The notes: generated from the letters alone by a model not told the origin. A DNA stretch of 64,000 bases from Clostridium thermosuccinogenes (GCF_002896855.1 NZ_CP021850.1:145665-209664), one strand, 5' to 3'. Positions 9,865-19,259 are shown, counted from the stretch's first letter. Translations and numbers: made by a program.

Positions 9865-10934
9865 ATGCAATTTTAGTAGAAGACTTTAAAATCATAAATA
9901 AATATATCGACAAGTCAGCATTAATGAATAGTAAATGGTTTATAACAGGCTCTACGGGAATGTTGGGCTCATATTTTGTATCATTTCTCAGTTGGTTAAA
10001 TGAAAATGAGCTGAATAATTCACTTACAATGACGCTGACGCATAGAAGTAAATCGATAAAAGATGATGCAAATATAGGTTACCTGACGAACAAAAAATAT
10101 ATTAATTTTGTGCAAGTTGATTTAAGTTCTGAGTTCGAAGCAATAAAGTATCATGGTGAGTATGACTATGTTGTACACGCAGCATCGAACGCTGCTCCAA
10201 GAATATATCTCGAAGATCCTGTAGGCACAATAAATACAAATGTGAGAGCAACACAAATATTGCTTGAAAGTCTTAAGAAATCTAAAAAACTTAAGGCATT
10301 TATGTATGTAAGCTCAGGAGAAGTATATGGTAACCCTCCAATGGAAGCAGTGCCTACTCCTGAAAGCTATATAGGTGTGACAGATAATCTTTCAAATAGA
10401 TCATGTTATGTCGAATCAAAGAGATTTGCAGAAACAATCTGCTGGAATTATTATAAACATTATGGAATGCCTGTGAGGATTATAAGACCTGTACATCTAT
10501 ATGGTCCAGGTTTCAGAGAAAACGATAGCAGAGTTTGGGCTGATTTTATTATGAAAGCAGTGAATGCTAGGGACATAGAAATATTGGGAGATGGGCTTTC
10601 ACGAAGAGGTTTCTGCTACTTAGCGGATGCTGTTGTACAAATATTACTGGTTTTGTTACATGGAGAAAACGGGGAAGTATATAATATTGGAAGTGATAAG
10701 CACATATCAATCAAAGAGTTAGCTGATGTTATTGCATCTTTGACTAATGATACAGTTAGTGTAAAGATAAAAAACGATCTGCCGGACTATTTAAAAGGGA
10801 GTCCTCAGATATCATGTCCATCGGTAGAAAAAGTTAGTTCTCTTTCAAAATTACATTATACTACTATAAAAACAGGGTTAGATAGAACAATGAAATGGTA
10901 TAATATCAAGTTAAAAGGAGAATACGATGAGTGA
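9861..10934 (+). CDS. NAD-dependent epimerase/dehydratase (nucleotide-sugar reductase or epimerase)
   Basis: This is a 357-residue extended short-chain dehydrogenase. The NAD-binding motif is TGSTGMLG near residue 31, the substrate serine region is VSSGEVYG, and the catalytic pair is in CYVESKRFAE. The GTG start overlaps the rfbH stop (GTGA) and is preceded by GGAG at 9851-9854, so translation is coupled. By position it probably reduces or epimerises the CDP-linked keto sugar made by RfbH, as CDP-paratose or CDP-abequose synthases do. The exact stereochemistry cannot be decided from the sequence. Codon use is AT-rich, like the next gene. Confidence 0.8.
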   Translation: MNAILVEDFKIINKYIDKSALMNSKWFITGSTGMLGSYFVSFLSWLNENELNNSLTMTLTHRSKSIKDDANIGYLTNKKYINFVQVDLSSEFEAIKYHGEYDYVVHAASNAAPRIYLEDPVGTINTNVRATQILLESLKKSKKLKAFMYVSSGEVYGNPPMEAVPTPESYIGVTDNLSNRSCYVESKRFAETICWNYYKHYGMPVRIIRPVHLYGPGFRENDSRVWADFIMKAVNARDIEILGDGLSRRGFCYLADAVVQILLVLLHGENGEVYNIGSDKHISIKELADVIASLTNDTVSVKIKNDLPDYLKGSPQISCPSVEKVSSLSKLHYTTIKTGLDRTMKWYNIKLKGEYDE

Positions 10935-12141
10935 GAATTATTTTAATCTTATTAGTGAATGCAGGTCATGTAGGAGTAAAAATATTATAGAAATGTATAA
11001 GACTGAATACATACCAGTTGCGGGTATTTATTATGATGAGGGTTCTAAACCTCTTAATATTAAGTCACCAATGACTTTGCTATTTTGCGAAGACTGTGGG
11101 CTAGTGCAGCTCAAAGAGACTATTAGTTCTAATATATACAGCGACTATAATTTTAGTGGAAATACTATGAATTCGTATAAGAACCATTTGGAAAAGATAG
11201 CCGGGCTAATTGTTGACGAATGGAATATTAAGAATAAGCATGTATTTGAAGTAGGTGCAAGTGATGGAGCATTGCTTAAATATATAGCAGACAAAGGAAA
11301 CAATAAAGTTGCAGGAGTAGAGCCCTCAAAAAAGCTTTGTGATTATGCACATAGCTTAGGTATAGATCTCAAGAATGATTATTTTAATGGAGATTATATA
11401 AGGAGAAATCCTGAAGAGAAATATGATTGTGTAGTAGTTAGACATGTAATGGAGCATATTGATGATTTAAATGATATAGCGGATTCCTTACGCAAAATAC
11501 TAAATGAAGATGGACTGCTTGTAGTAGAAGTGCCTGACGTTGAGGCTATATTAACCAATAATCTTTATTCAAATATATTTCACGAGCATTTGAACTACTT
11601 TTCGCAAGTGTCAATTAACAGGTTATTTGCAAGATATGGATTTAAGTCTGTTTATGAAACAAAAGTTAATATCCATGGAGGCTCCTTACTCGTATTTTAT
11701 AAACTAAGACAATTAGATGAAATAAGCAATATTAGTAAAGAATTCCGTAATAAGCTTAAAAGTTTTGCTGAGAATATTAGCAAGTACTATTCTCGAATTA
11801 ATAGGCTTATATTGGATTTGTCCAGAGAAAATAAGATTATCCATGGGTATGGAGCATCTCACAGAACTTTCATTTTGCTTGGTAATGCTCATTTGCACGA
11901 CTGTATACCTATTATATATGACAGTAATCCTTTCCTAGATAATAGAAGACTTAATGGCTTTCATTCATTGGTCATGAACCCTGATACCATAGTAAACAAT
12001 AATCCTGATACTATTGTGGTTTTTGCAACTTCATATGAAAGCGAAATAGTAAAGGATTTAAGAGAAAAATATCACTATGATAAGCAGATAATATCCTTAA
12101 GATTTGAGGCGGATGAATCTAATGATTACAAAAGAGATTAG
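10927..12141 (+). CDS. SAM-dependent sugar C-methyltransferase with zinc-binding N-terminus
   Basis: The 404-residue protein has the three-part layout of nucleotide-sugar C-methyltransferases such as TylC3. The first part is an N-terminal zinc-binding module with CRSC (about 11-14) and CEDCG (about 56-60). The second is a SAM-binding Rossmann domain with VFEVGASDGALL near residue 104. The third is a C-terminal domain containing IHGYGASHRT. These enzymes methylate a carbon next to a keto group, often C3 of a 3-deoxy-4-keto sugar. It overlaps the previous gene by 8 bases and the next by about 20, so it belongs to the CDP-sugar operon. Its presence suggests a branched-chain sugar. The methylated position is inferred. 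Confidence 0.85.
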   Translation: MSENYFNLISECRSCRSKNIIEMYKTEYIPVAGIYYDEGSKPLNIKSPMTLLFCEDCGLVQLKETISSNIYSDYNFSGNTMNSYKNHLEKIAGLIVDEWNIKNKHVFEVGASDGALLKYIADKGNNKVAGVEPSKKLCDYAHSLGIDLKNDYFNGDYIRRNPEEKYDCVVVRHVMEHIDDLNDIADSLRKILNEDGLLVVEVPDVEAILTNNLYSNIFHEHLNYFSQVSINRLFARYGFKSVYETKVNIHGGSLLVFYKLRQLDEISNISKEFRNKLKSFAENISKYYSRINRLILDLSRENKIIHGYGASHRTFILLGNAHLHDCIPIIYDSNPFLDNRRLNGFHSLVMNPDTIVNNNPDTIVVFATSYESEIVKDLREKYHYDKQIISLRFEADESNDYKRD

Positions 12142-12904
12142 GAAATCCATATTGCAAATGGTGTATAGATCAAAATCATCTCATATTGGGAGTTGTCTTT
12201 CTATAGTTGAAATTCTATATGTATTATACTTCAAAGTTATGCGCATAGATCCTGCTCATCCAGACAATGAGAGCAGAGATAAATTCATTTTAAGCAAAGG
12301 TCATGCAAGTGCAGCATTATACGCTACACTTGCTGAAAAAGGTTTTTTCCAAAAACAATTATTGGAGCGATTTTATGTAGATTATGGTTTGCTTCCGGGA
12401 CATGTAGATATGAAAGCAGTCCCGGGCATAGAAGCTTCTTCTGGTTCTCTTGGACATGGGTTATCAATAGGAATAGGAATGGCTATAGCAAATAAACTTT
12501 CAAATAATCCAGGGCATATTTATGTTTTGCTTGGTGATGGTGAATGTAATGAGGGTTCTATATGGGAGGGTGTAATGATTGCTCCAATGTTAAAGCTCGA
12601 TAATCTTACAGTTATTATTGATTTAAACAAACTTCAGGGGTACGGTAGAAGTGACGAAATTATAAATCAATCTAATATCATTGAAAGATGGAAAGCCTTT
12701 GGGTGGGACACTTACGATATAGATGGGCATGATACAGAAGAAATTGAAGTTGCGTTAAAATATTACCATAGCATGCCAAAGGTAATAGTCGCTAATACAA
12801 TAAAGGGAAAAGGAATATCATTTATGGAAAATAAGTTAGAGTGGCATTACAAATCTCCAAACACTGAGGAATATCAAAAAGCACTGGCGGAATTAGGTGA
12901 TTAA
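12122..12904 (+). CDS. Transketolase, N-terminal (TPP-binding) subunit
   Basis: This 260-residue protein corresponds to the thiamine-pyrophosphate-binding half of transketolase. It has LSKGHAS near the N-terminus, GHGLSIGIGMA, and the TPP/metal motif beginning GDGECNEGSIWEG and ending in DLNK. The start is ATG 12122, ten bases after GAGGCGG; upstream in-frame TTG 12104 and ATG 12113 lack spacing. It overlaps the methyltransferase gene by about 20 bases and is followed at once by the C-terminal subunit. Split transketolases occur in many bacteria, but this pair is locked inside a CDP-sugar operon, so transfer of a two-carbon ketol unit to a sugar nucleotide is a reasonable inference rather than a pentose-phosphate role. 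Confidence 0.88.
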   Translation: MITKEIRKSILQMVYRSKSSHIGSCLSIVEILYVLYFKVMRIDPAHPDNESRDKFILSKGHASAALYATLAEKGFFQKQLLERFYVDYGLLPGHVDMKAVPGIEASSGSLGHGLSIGIGMAIANKLSNNPGHIYVLLGDGECNEGSIWEGVMIAPMLKLDNLTVIIDLNKLQGYGRSDEIINQSNIIERWKAFGWDTYDIDGHDTEEIEVALKYYHSMPKVIVANTIKGKGISFMENKLEWHYKSPNTEEYQKALAELGD

Positions 12905-12905
12905 A

Positions 12906-13829
12906 ATGAGAAATGCTTTTGTTAGATGCCTTATGAAGCAGGCAAAAAAGGATGATAGGATTTTTGTTATTACCCCTGATTTGGGTTACTCGGTGTTTGA
13001 TACTTTTGCAGAAGAGTTTCCCGACAAATTTTTGAATGTAGGAATTGCTGAGCAAAATGCAATTGGCATTGCTTCCGGATTAGCATTATCAGGAAGACTT
13101 GTATACGTATACAGTATAATACCTTTTATGACAATGAGATGTTACGAGCAAATAAGAGTCGATGTAGCATATATGAATACAAACGTAAGAATTGTGGGAG
13201 TAGGAGCAGGATTATCTTATGGTTCGGCAGGCGCTACCCATCACGCTATAGAGGATATTGCTATTATGAGAGTTCTTCCCAATATGACAGTATGTTGCCC
13301 TGGAGATCCTTTAGAAGTGGAGTGGGTAATGAATAAAAGTGTAATGTATAATGGACCTATGTATATAAGGCTTGGTAAGAGTGGTGAATCAAATATTCAC
13401 CAGCAAAAAATAGGATGTGAATTTGGTAAGGCAATACCATTACTGAAAGGAGATACTCTTGCAATATTAACTACCAGCAATATGCTTGAAATCGGATTCG
13501 AATTAAGTAAGAGGCTCAGGGAGGTTGGACTAAGCATAGAGTTAGCGAGTATGCCTGTAGTAAAACCTTTAGATGTTGAGTATATTATGCAATTAGTAGA
13601 GAGAGATCTCTCTATAGTGACTCTTGAAGAACACAGCATTATTGGTGGATTTGGTAGTGCAGTAGCTGAGGTTATAGCAGAATTAAATTGTAAAGTGAAA
13701 TTCAAACGAATAGCTATTAAAGATTGTTATTCACATTGCGTTGGAGGGCATAGAGTCTTAAGGGAGCACTTTGGTTTGTGCACTGATAAGATATTTTGTG
13801 AATTAATAGGCTTTTTGGCAGATAAGTGA
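12906..13829 (+). CDS. Transketolase, C-terminal (pyrimidine-binding) subunit
   Basis: This 307-residue partner carries the transketolase pyrimidine-binding domain with the conserved glutamate in GIAEQNAIGIASGLA and a C-terminal regulatory-type domain (TLEEHSIIGGFGSAVAE). The ATG at 12906 follows the stop of the N-terminal subunit by one base and uses the AGGTG at 12895-12899; an upstream in-frame GTG at 12897 is less likely. The two halves should form an alpha2beta2 enzyme. This is the last complete gene of the AT-rich CDP-sugar block; sequence immediately after it joins a truncated rfbB. Confidence 0.88.
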   Translation: MRNAFVRCLMKQAKKDDRIFVITPDLGYSVFDTFAEEFPDKFLNVGIAEQNAIGIASGLALSGRLVYVYSIIPFMTMRCYEQIRVDVAYMNTNVRIVGVGAGLSYGSAGATHHAIEDIAIMRVLPNMTVCCPGDPLEVEWVMNKSVMYNGPMYIRLGKSGESNIHQQKIGCEFGKAIPLLKGDTLAILTTSNMLEIGFELSKRLREVGLSIELASMPVVKPLDVEYIMQLVERDLSIVTLEEHSIIGGFGSAVAEVIAELNCKVKFKRIAIKDCYSHCVGGHRVLREHFGLCTDKIFCELIGFLADK

Positions 13830-13892
13830 TAATATCGATATGACAATATTAATCGGAAATCATAGTCCACTAGGCTATGAAATTAAAGGGTT

Positions 13893-14711
13893 TTGGATGA
13901 TAAACTGAATAGTAAGGAATTTATCAGTACGAATATTGAAGGAACTTACACATTATTGGAAGCAGCAAAAAAAGCCTGGCTGGAAAACGATATCTGGGCA
14001 GAGGGAAAGAAGTTTGTTCAGGTTTCTACCGATGAAGTATATGGCTCTTTGGGAGAAACCGGATACTTTACCGAAACAACTCCATTGGACCCTAGAAATC
14101 CTTATTCTGCAAGCAAAGCTTCTGCAGATATGCTGGTAAAATCCTATTATGATACCTACGGAATGCCGATAAATATAACAAGATGCTCTAATAACTATGG
14201 ACCGTATCAGTTTCCTGAGAAGCTGATACCTTTAATGATTAACAATTGTCTTAATGGAAAAGACCTGCCTATTTATGGAGATGGGAAAAATATCAGAGAC
14301 TGGATTTATGTCAAAGATCATTGTCGTGCTATTGATTTGGTTGTAAACAATGGTCAAATAGGGGAGATTTATAATATTGGTGGTAAAAGTGAAAAAACCA
14401 ACATTGAGATAGTAAAGACAATTATTAATACTCTGAAGGATTTGCTGGAAGATGGTGATGAATGTAAGAGTTCTCTTGGAGAAAACAGGATCAGGTATGT
14501 AAAGGACAGAAAAGGTCATGACAGAAGGTATGCAATTGATCCGTCAAAGATTAAAGCCCAATTAGGCTGGGAACCTGAGACATCCTTTGAAGAAGGAATT
14601 ATTGCGACTATAAAATGGTATCTGGAAAATAGTAAGTGGTTAAATGAAGTAACTTCTGGAGAATATGAGAAATATTACAGTAAAATGTACCCTAATAGGG
14701 AAAGGGAGTAG
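13893..14711 (+). pseudogene. rfbB: 5'-truncated dTDP-glucose 4,6-dehydratase
   Basis: The 272 codons match RfbB from about residue 75 to the end. VSTDEVYG, PYSASKASADM (the catalytic YxxxK) and the C-terminal domain ending in WEPETSFEEGI are all present. The N-terminal Rossmann strand with the TGGAGFIG-type NAD motif is missing: upstream of TTG 13893 the sequence has no similarity to it and contains stops. The remaining protein should not bind NAD, so I call it a remnant, although the frame is still open. The join at about 13830-13900 is where the CDP-sugar block meets the dTDP-sugar genes, so it looks like the scar of cassette replacement. A complete rfbB elsewhere would be needed for dTDP-rhamnose. 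Confidence 0.75.
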
Positions 14712-14716
14712 GTATT

Positions 14717-15574
14717 TTGAGGGGGATCATATTAGCAGGGGGCAGCGGAACACGCCTATACCCAATAACCAAACCCATAAGCAAGCAGATAGTGCCGATT
14801 TATGATAAACCGATGATCTACTATCCCCTATCTGTTTTGATGCTTGCAAATATAAGGGAAATATTGATTATTTCAACACCGAGGGATTTACCGTTATATA
14901 AGGAGCTTTTTGGTGATGGAAGTCAATTGGGAATGTCCTTTTCCTATGAAGCACAAGCTCAACCAAATGGGATCGCAGAAGCGTTTATTGTTGGAGAGAA
15001 GTTTATAGGAAATGACTCAGTTGCTTTGATATTGGGAGATAACGTTTTTTATGGCCATGGCTTTTCTGGCATACTACAGGAAATTTCTCTCTTGCGCGAA
15101 GGTGCGTGCATATTTGGATATTATGTAAACAATCCGAAAGCATATGGAGTGGTGGAATTTGATGAAGAGGGACATGTGCTATCCATTGAAGAAAAGCCTG
15201 AGAAACCTAAGTCCAACTACGCTGTGCCGGGACTTTATTTCTATGATAATAATGTAGTTCAGATTGCCAGAAACCTGAAGCCATCGCCGAGAGGAGAATT
15301 GGAGATTACAGACGTCAACAGGGAATATCTCAGGAGAGGCTGCTTAAATATGCAAATATTAGGAAGAGGCTTTGCATGGCTTGATACCGGAACTCATGAT
15401 TCCTTACTGGAAGCCAGCAATTTTGTCCAAACGGTTCAAAAAAGACAAGGCCTTTATGTTGCTTGTATAGAAGAAATAGCATACAGGAATAGGTTTATAA
15501 CAAAAGAGCAGCTACATACACTAGCGAAGCCATTAATCAAGACTGAATATGGACAGTATTTAATGAGATTATAG
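14717..15574 (+). CDS. rfbA: Glucose-1-phosphate thymidylyltransferase
   Basis: RfbA makes dTDP-glucose, the first step of dTDP-rhamnose synthesis. The 285-residue protein starts [16 protein letters not shown], followed by [17 protein letters not shown], which is the family signature, and contains the conserved [13 protein letters not shown] and [14 protein letters not shown] segments. The start is TTG 14717 with GGGAG at 14704-14708 overlapping the end of the rfbB remnant. No rfbC or rfbD follows; the next genes are flagellar, so the rest of the pathway must lie elsewhere. Confidence 0.95.
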   Translation: MRGIILAGGSGTRLYPITKPISKQIVPIYDKPMIYYPLSVLMLANIREILIISTPRDLPLYKELFGDGSQLGMSFSYEAQAQPNGIAEAFIVGEKFIGNDSVALILGDNVFYGHGFSGILQEISLLREGACIFGYYVNNPKAYGVVEFDEEGHVLSIEEKPEKPKSNYAVPGLYFYDNNVVQIARNLKPSPRGELEITDVNREYLRRGCLNMQILGRGFAWLDTGTHDSLLEASNFVQTVQKRQGLYVACIEEIAYRNRFITKEQLHTLAKPLIKTEYGQYLMRL

Positions 15575-15608
15575 GATTTATTTAGGAAGTACCGATGTCA
15601 AATGTATG

Positions 15609-15636
15609 TAAACATATTCTACCTTCAATCCGATAT
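15609..15636 (+). promoter_or_regulatory. Sigma-D (SigD/FliA-type) flagellar promoter
   Basis: TAAA at 15609-15612, a 16-base spacer and TCCGATAT at 15629-15636 match the flagellar sigma consensus TAAA-N15-GCCGATAT at all four -35 bases and seven of eight -10 bases. The site is 32 bases upstream of the flaG start codon, which is where a late flagellar promoter is expected. It probably drives flaG-fliD-fliS and the chaperone gene. Confidence 0.75.
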
Positions 15637-15667
15637 ATTTATTAGCACGCTATATGGAGGGATAAGT

Positions 15668-16054
15668 ATGCAAATAAATGGCATGGATGCCGCTTCTATG
15701 ATAAAGACAAACACGGATGTTACTGCAGTTGCAAAAGCTAATACCAATACAGTGCAAAAAAAAGGCGATTTGCTGGAGAACAAAAGCATATCAAGCTTGA
15801 CGGAATTTGATAAAATGACGATGCCTGTGGCTGAAAAGGTACTGATTGATGCCATTGAAAGGGCTAATAAATCCTTGGCAGGCACCAACCGCAAATTTGA
15901 GGTTTCAGTGCATGAAAAGACCAACGATATCATGGTAAAGGTTATAAATACGGAAAGCAATGAGGTAATCAGGGAAATACCTCCTGAAAAAATCCTTGAC
16001 CTCGTAGCTAAGCTATGGGAGCTTGCCGGAATTATCGTGGATGAAAGGAGATGA
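15668..16054 (+). CDS. flaG: Flagellar protein FlaG
   Basis: FlaG is a small cytoplasmic or filament-associated protein that affects flagellar filament length. The 128-residue product has the family C-terminal half: SVHEKTNDIMVKVIN followed by VIREIPPEKILDLVAKLWE. I start it at ATG 15668, which follows GGAGGG; a longer frame upstream would overlap the sigma-D-like promoter. Its stop overlaps the possible ATGs of fliD. The flaG-fliD-fliS order is the usual late flagellar operon. Confidence 0.9.
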   Translation: MQINGMDAASMIKTNTDVTAVAKANTNTVQKKGDLLENKSISSLTEFDKMTMPVAEKVLIDAIERANKSLAGTNRKFEVSVHEKTNDIMVKVINTESNEVIREIPPEKILDLVAKLWELAGIIVDERR

Positions 16055-16059
16055 TGGGC

Positions 16060-18726
16060 ATGGCTACCAACAGTTATATCAATGCGATGAGCAACAGGTT
16101 CAGGATGACAGGAACCAGCGGTTTAGATGTCGAGAGCATGGTACAGCAGCTTATGAAGGTTGAAAGGCTGAAAATGGACAAGCTTGTCAAGAGCAGGCAG
16201 TTGAAAACGTGGATGATGGAAGACTATAGATCTATAACCAACAAAATGAGGGAGTTTTATGATACATATTTCAACATAGCTAAGCCTGCTACCAACTTTA
16301 CTTCTGCCAGCGCTTTTACTGCATATAAAGCAGTATCTTCCAATTCAGCCATATCAGTTACGGCAGGAAGTGGAGCTACTACAGGTGTGCGCCAGATTAC
16401 AGTGAAATCGACCGCTTCTGCTGCGACAAAAAACGGAGCTTCAATGCCAGCTTCATTAAAAGGTGCTTCGGCAGTAGATATGACCAAGATGAAGAAGGGA
16501 AAACAGTTTACCATCACCTTGGATGGAGTTACAAAAACCATTACATTGGACAAGGATTATTCTTCAGGCACGGTATCAGAACTGGCGGGAGACGGGACAA
16601 GCGGCCTGCAGAAGCTGATAGATGATGCTTTTGGAGCAGGTAAAATAAAAGTGGAAGAAGACAAGAATAATCCCGGCGCATTAGTATTTACACCGGCTCT
16701 CAAAAGCAGTTCCTTAAGCATAGGAAATGCTACGGACAGTTACCTGTCAGTACTGGGACTGGTAAATGGAAAGAGTAATGCGATTACCAGCGGTGCTATA
16801 ACGGATTTCAGCGGAACGGAGTTTAAGGATAGGGAGTTCAAAGTACAAATAGGCTCCGGTACTGCGGTTACCGTAAAAATTAATGCAGAGGTCAATAGTA
16901 TTGACGAACTTATCAATAGTATAAACGACGCTCTCATTGGAACAGAAGTCAAAGTTGACGGAAAGACCAGCAATCTTGGTAAATATGTCAGGGTGATAAA
17001 AGACTCCGGTTCATCTGAATCTGACAAGTTGAAGTTTGTAGCCATTGATTCGTCCCAGACGATTAAGCTTCAAAGCAGCGACAATTCCGATGCCGATCTT
17101 TTATCAAAGATTGGCATAAGCTCAGGAACGTCCATTAGCAACCTGTCGGGTTCTGTTAATATCAGCGCTTCCGATGCATATAAGAGTTTCAATATAAAGG
17201 TTGATGACGGTACTACTGTCAAAACTGTAAACATTTATTTGGACGGCGATTATACCGATTTCTCTGATTTGCAAGCTGCAATACAAAGCCAGATAAGTGA
17301 CAAAGTATCCGGAGTATCCGGAGTTGAAGTGCGAATTACAGATGGAAAGATCAGCTTTGTTTCTACAGATCAAAATGCTGTAAAGCAGATCACTGTGGAG
17401 GCTGAGGATGTCAGGTCCGCTTTAGGGTTTAGCTCATCCCAGACTAGCAGCAACAGGATAAACCTGAACGATACCCTTGAGAATATAAACAAAAGTGGGA
17501 TTTTAGCTGAGAATTTTAATTTTGGAACAGATGATGAACTGTCTTTCACAATAAACGGCGAGGAGTTTACAGTATCCAAAACGGATACGTTGAGCAGCAT
17601 AATATCAAGAATCAACAGCAGCAGCGCTGGGGTTACAATAAGGTATGATACGGTAAACAACCGTTTTGCCATCCAATCCAAAAACACAGGAAGTGCTGCC
17701 GTTATTGACAATGAGGACAATACCGACGGTGATGGGGGCAACTTCTTTAAAGCCCTTGGCATAACAACTACAACGGATCAGGGAGGAAGTATTACCAGAG
17801 GTACCAATGCCAGCCTTACTATAGATGGAGTGGATGTGGAGCGCTCCACCAACGAATTCACCATCGAAGGAGTGACATATAAGCTGCAGGAAATGGCCAG
17901 TGGTGCCGACCCAATCAGTGCAACCGTCACGGTATCCTCCAATCCCGATGAGTTATTTGAGAAGATAAAAGGCTTTGTAGATAAATACAATGAATTGGTG
18001 GGGCTTATCAATACCAAGTTAAATGAAGAAAGATTCAGGGATTATGAACCTCTTACTTCTGAACAGAAAGCTCAAATGTCGGAAAATGAGATAAAGCTGT
18101 GGGAGGAAAAGGCGAGGTCAGGTTTGCTGCGCAATGACAGCACATTGAGCAGTATTTTAAACAACATGAGAAGAGCTCTTTATGACGCTATCTATTCTGA
18201 CGCTTCTGACAGCGATTCGAAACTGTCTTTGCACCTCAGCTCCATAGGAATAACTACAAGCAGCAACTATAAGGACGGAGGCAAGCTGGTGATCGATGAG
18301 CAGAAGCTTAAAAATGCCATAATCAACAATCCTGATGAAGTGGTGCAGCTGTTTGCCAAGGATGATTCTGGGATATCCTATTACAATACCCTTTCCGACT
18401 CTTCAAAGAAGTCTGAAAGGTATAAGGAGTCGGGCCTGGCTGTGAGGCTTTCCGATATAATACAGGATAACATAAGGGTTATTGGAAACAGCAACGGACA
18501 AAAGGGTGCACTGCTGGAGAAGGCAGGAATGATAGGAGATTCGTCTGAATATACCAACCTTTTATATAAGGAAATAAAATCCTATGATAAAAGTATTTAT
18601 GAGATGACTATAAAGTTGATCGAAAAAGAAAATAGTTATTACAACATGTTTGCAGCCATGGAAGATGCTCTGAACAAGATGTATTCCCAGAGTAGCTGGC
18701 TGGCTGCCCAATTTTCGCAAGGTTAA
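16060..18726 (+). CDS. fliD: Flagellar hook-associated protein 2 (filament cap)
   Basis: FliD caps the growing filament and folds exported flagellin. The N-terminal motif GTSGLDVESMVQQLMKVER and the C-terminal region with SSIGITT and MFAAMEDALNKMYSQSSWLAAQ are the conserved FliD ends. At 888 residues it is much longer than the common 450-650 because of an expanded variable middle, rich in Ser, Thr and Asp, that would face outward. The ATG at 16060 has AAGGAG nine bases upstream; ATGs at 16051 and 16054 sit against that site. It has no signal peptide, as expected for flagellar type III export. Confidence 0.93.
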   Translation: MATNSYINAMSNRFRMTGTSGLDVESMVQQLMKVERLKMDKLVKSRQLKTWMMEDYRSITNKMREFYDTYFNIAKPATNFTSASAFTAYKAVSSNSAISVTAGSGATTGVRQITVKSTASAATKNGASMPASLKGASAVDMTKMKKGKQFTITLDGVTKTITLDKDYSSGTVSELAGDGTSGLQKLIDDAFGAGKIKVEEDKNNPGALVFTPALKSSSLSIGNATDSYLSVLGLVNGKSNAITSGAITDFSGTEFKDREFKVQIGSGTAVTVKINAEVNSIDELINSINDALIGTEVKVDGKTSNLGKYVRVIKDSGSSESDKLKFVAIDSSQTIKLQSSDNSDADLLSKIGISSGTSISNLSGSVNISASDAYKSFNIKVDDGTTVKTVNIYLDGDYTDFSDLQAAIQSQISDKVSGVSGVEVRITDGKISFVSTDQNAVKQITVEAEDVRSALGFSSSQTSSNRINLNDTLENINKSGILAENFNFGTDDELSFTINGEEFTVSKTDTLSSIISRINSSSAGVTIRYDTVNNRFAIQSKNTGSAAVIDNEDNTDGDGGNFFKALGITTTTDQGGSITRGTNASLTIDGVDVERSTNEFTIEGVTYKLQEMASGADPISATVTVSSNPDELFEKIKGFVDKYNELVGLINTKLNEERFRDYEPLTSEQKAQMSENEIKLWEEKARSGLLRNDSTLSSILNNMRRALYDAIYSDASDSDSKLSLHLSSIGITTSSNYKDGGKLVIDEQKLKNAIINNPDEVVQLFAKDDSGISYYNTLSDSSKKSERYKESGLAVRLSDIIQDNIRVIGNSNGQKGALLEKAGMIGDSSEYTNLLYKEIKSYDKSIYEMTIKLIEKENSYYNMFAAMEDALNKMYSQSSWLAAQFSQG

Positions 18727-18757
18727 GATGTAGCAATAATACGGAGGTGTGCTAATA

Positions 18758-19135
18758 GTGATAAATAACCCCTATGCCCAGTACAAGGAAAATTCTGTTT
18801 TTACCGCGACTCCTGAGGAATTGACCCTCATGCTTTATAATGGGCTCGTGAAGTTTATATTGCAGGGGATTAATGCTATAGAGGAAAAAAACATAAAGAA
18901 GGCTAACGGTTGCTTAATAAGATGCCAGGATATAATTACGGAATTCAGAGCGACTCTGGATATGAACTATGAAATTTCCAAAAGTTTCGACAGTATTTAT
19001 GAGTACATGTACAGGCGTCTGGTGGATGCGAATATCAGGAAGGACAAAGCCATATTGGAAGAAGTCCTCGGATATGCGAAAGAGCTCCGCGACACCTGGC
19101 AGGAAGCAATGAAGTTGGCGAAACGCGGAAGATAG
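18758..19135 (+). CDS. fliS: Flagellin export chaperone FliS
   Basis: FliS binds the flagellin C-terminus in the cytoplasm to prevent early assembly. The 125-residue product has the family start NNPYAQYKENSVFTATPEEL, then LMLYNGLVKFI and SFDSIYEYMYRRL. The GTG at 18758 lies ten bases after GGAGG; another GTG at 18749 is only one base from it. It follows fliD by 31 bases in the same operon. A weak stem-loop (AAAGCGC near 19147 with GCGCTTT near 19187) follows the stop and may end part of the transcripts. Confidence 0.92.
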   Translation: MINNPYAQYKENSVFTATPEELTLMLYNGLVKFILQGINAIEEKNIKKANGCLIRCQDIITEFRATLDMNYEISKSFDSIYEYMYRRLVDANIRKDKAILEEVLGYAKELRDTWQEAMKLAKRGR

Positions 19136-19226
19136 TAATACCTCCAAAAGCGCAAGAGTAAAATTCTCGTCGCCTGCAATGAGTTGGCGCTTTCCTTGCA
19201 GTCTTGTAAATTGCTTAGTTCATGTG

Positions 19227-19259
19227 TGAATCCATCTGATATAATAGTAGATGGATTCA
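19227..19259 (+). promoter_or_regulatory. Extended -10 element inside an 11-bp perfect inverted repeat
   Basis: TGAATCCATCT at 19227-19237 is exactly complementary to AGATGGATTCA at 19249-19259. The 11-base loop holds TATAAT at 19240-19245, preceded by TG at 19237-19238, which is an extended -10 promoter. The arrangement suggests a promoter with a built-in operator for the following chaperone-like gene. A plain RNA stem-loop is the alternative. Confidence 0.45.
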
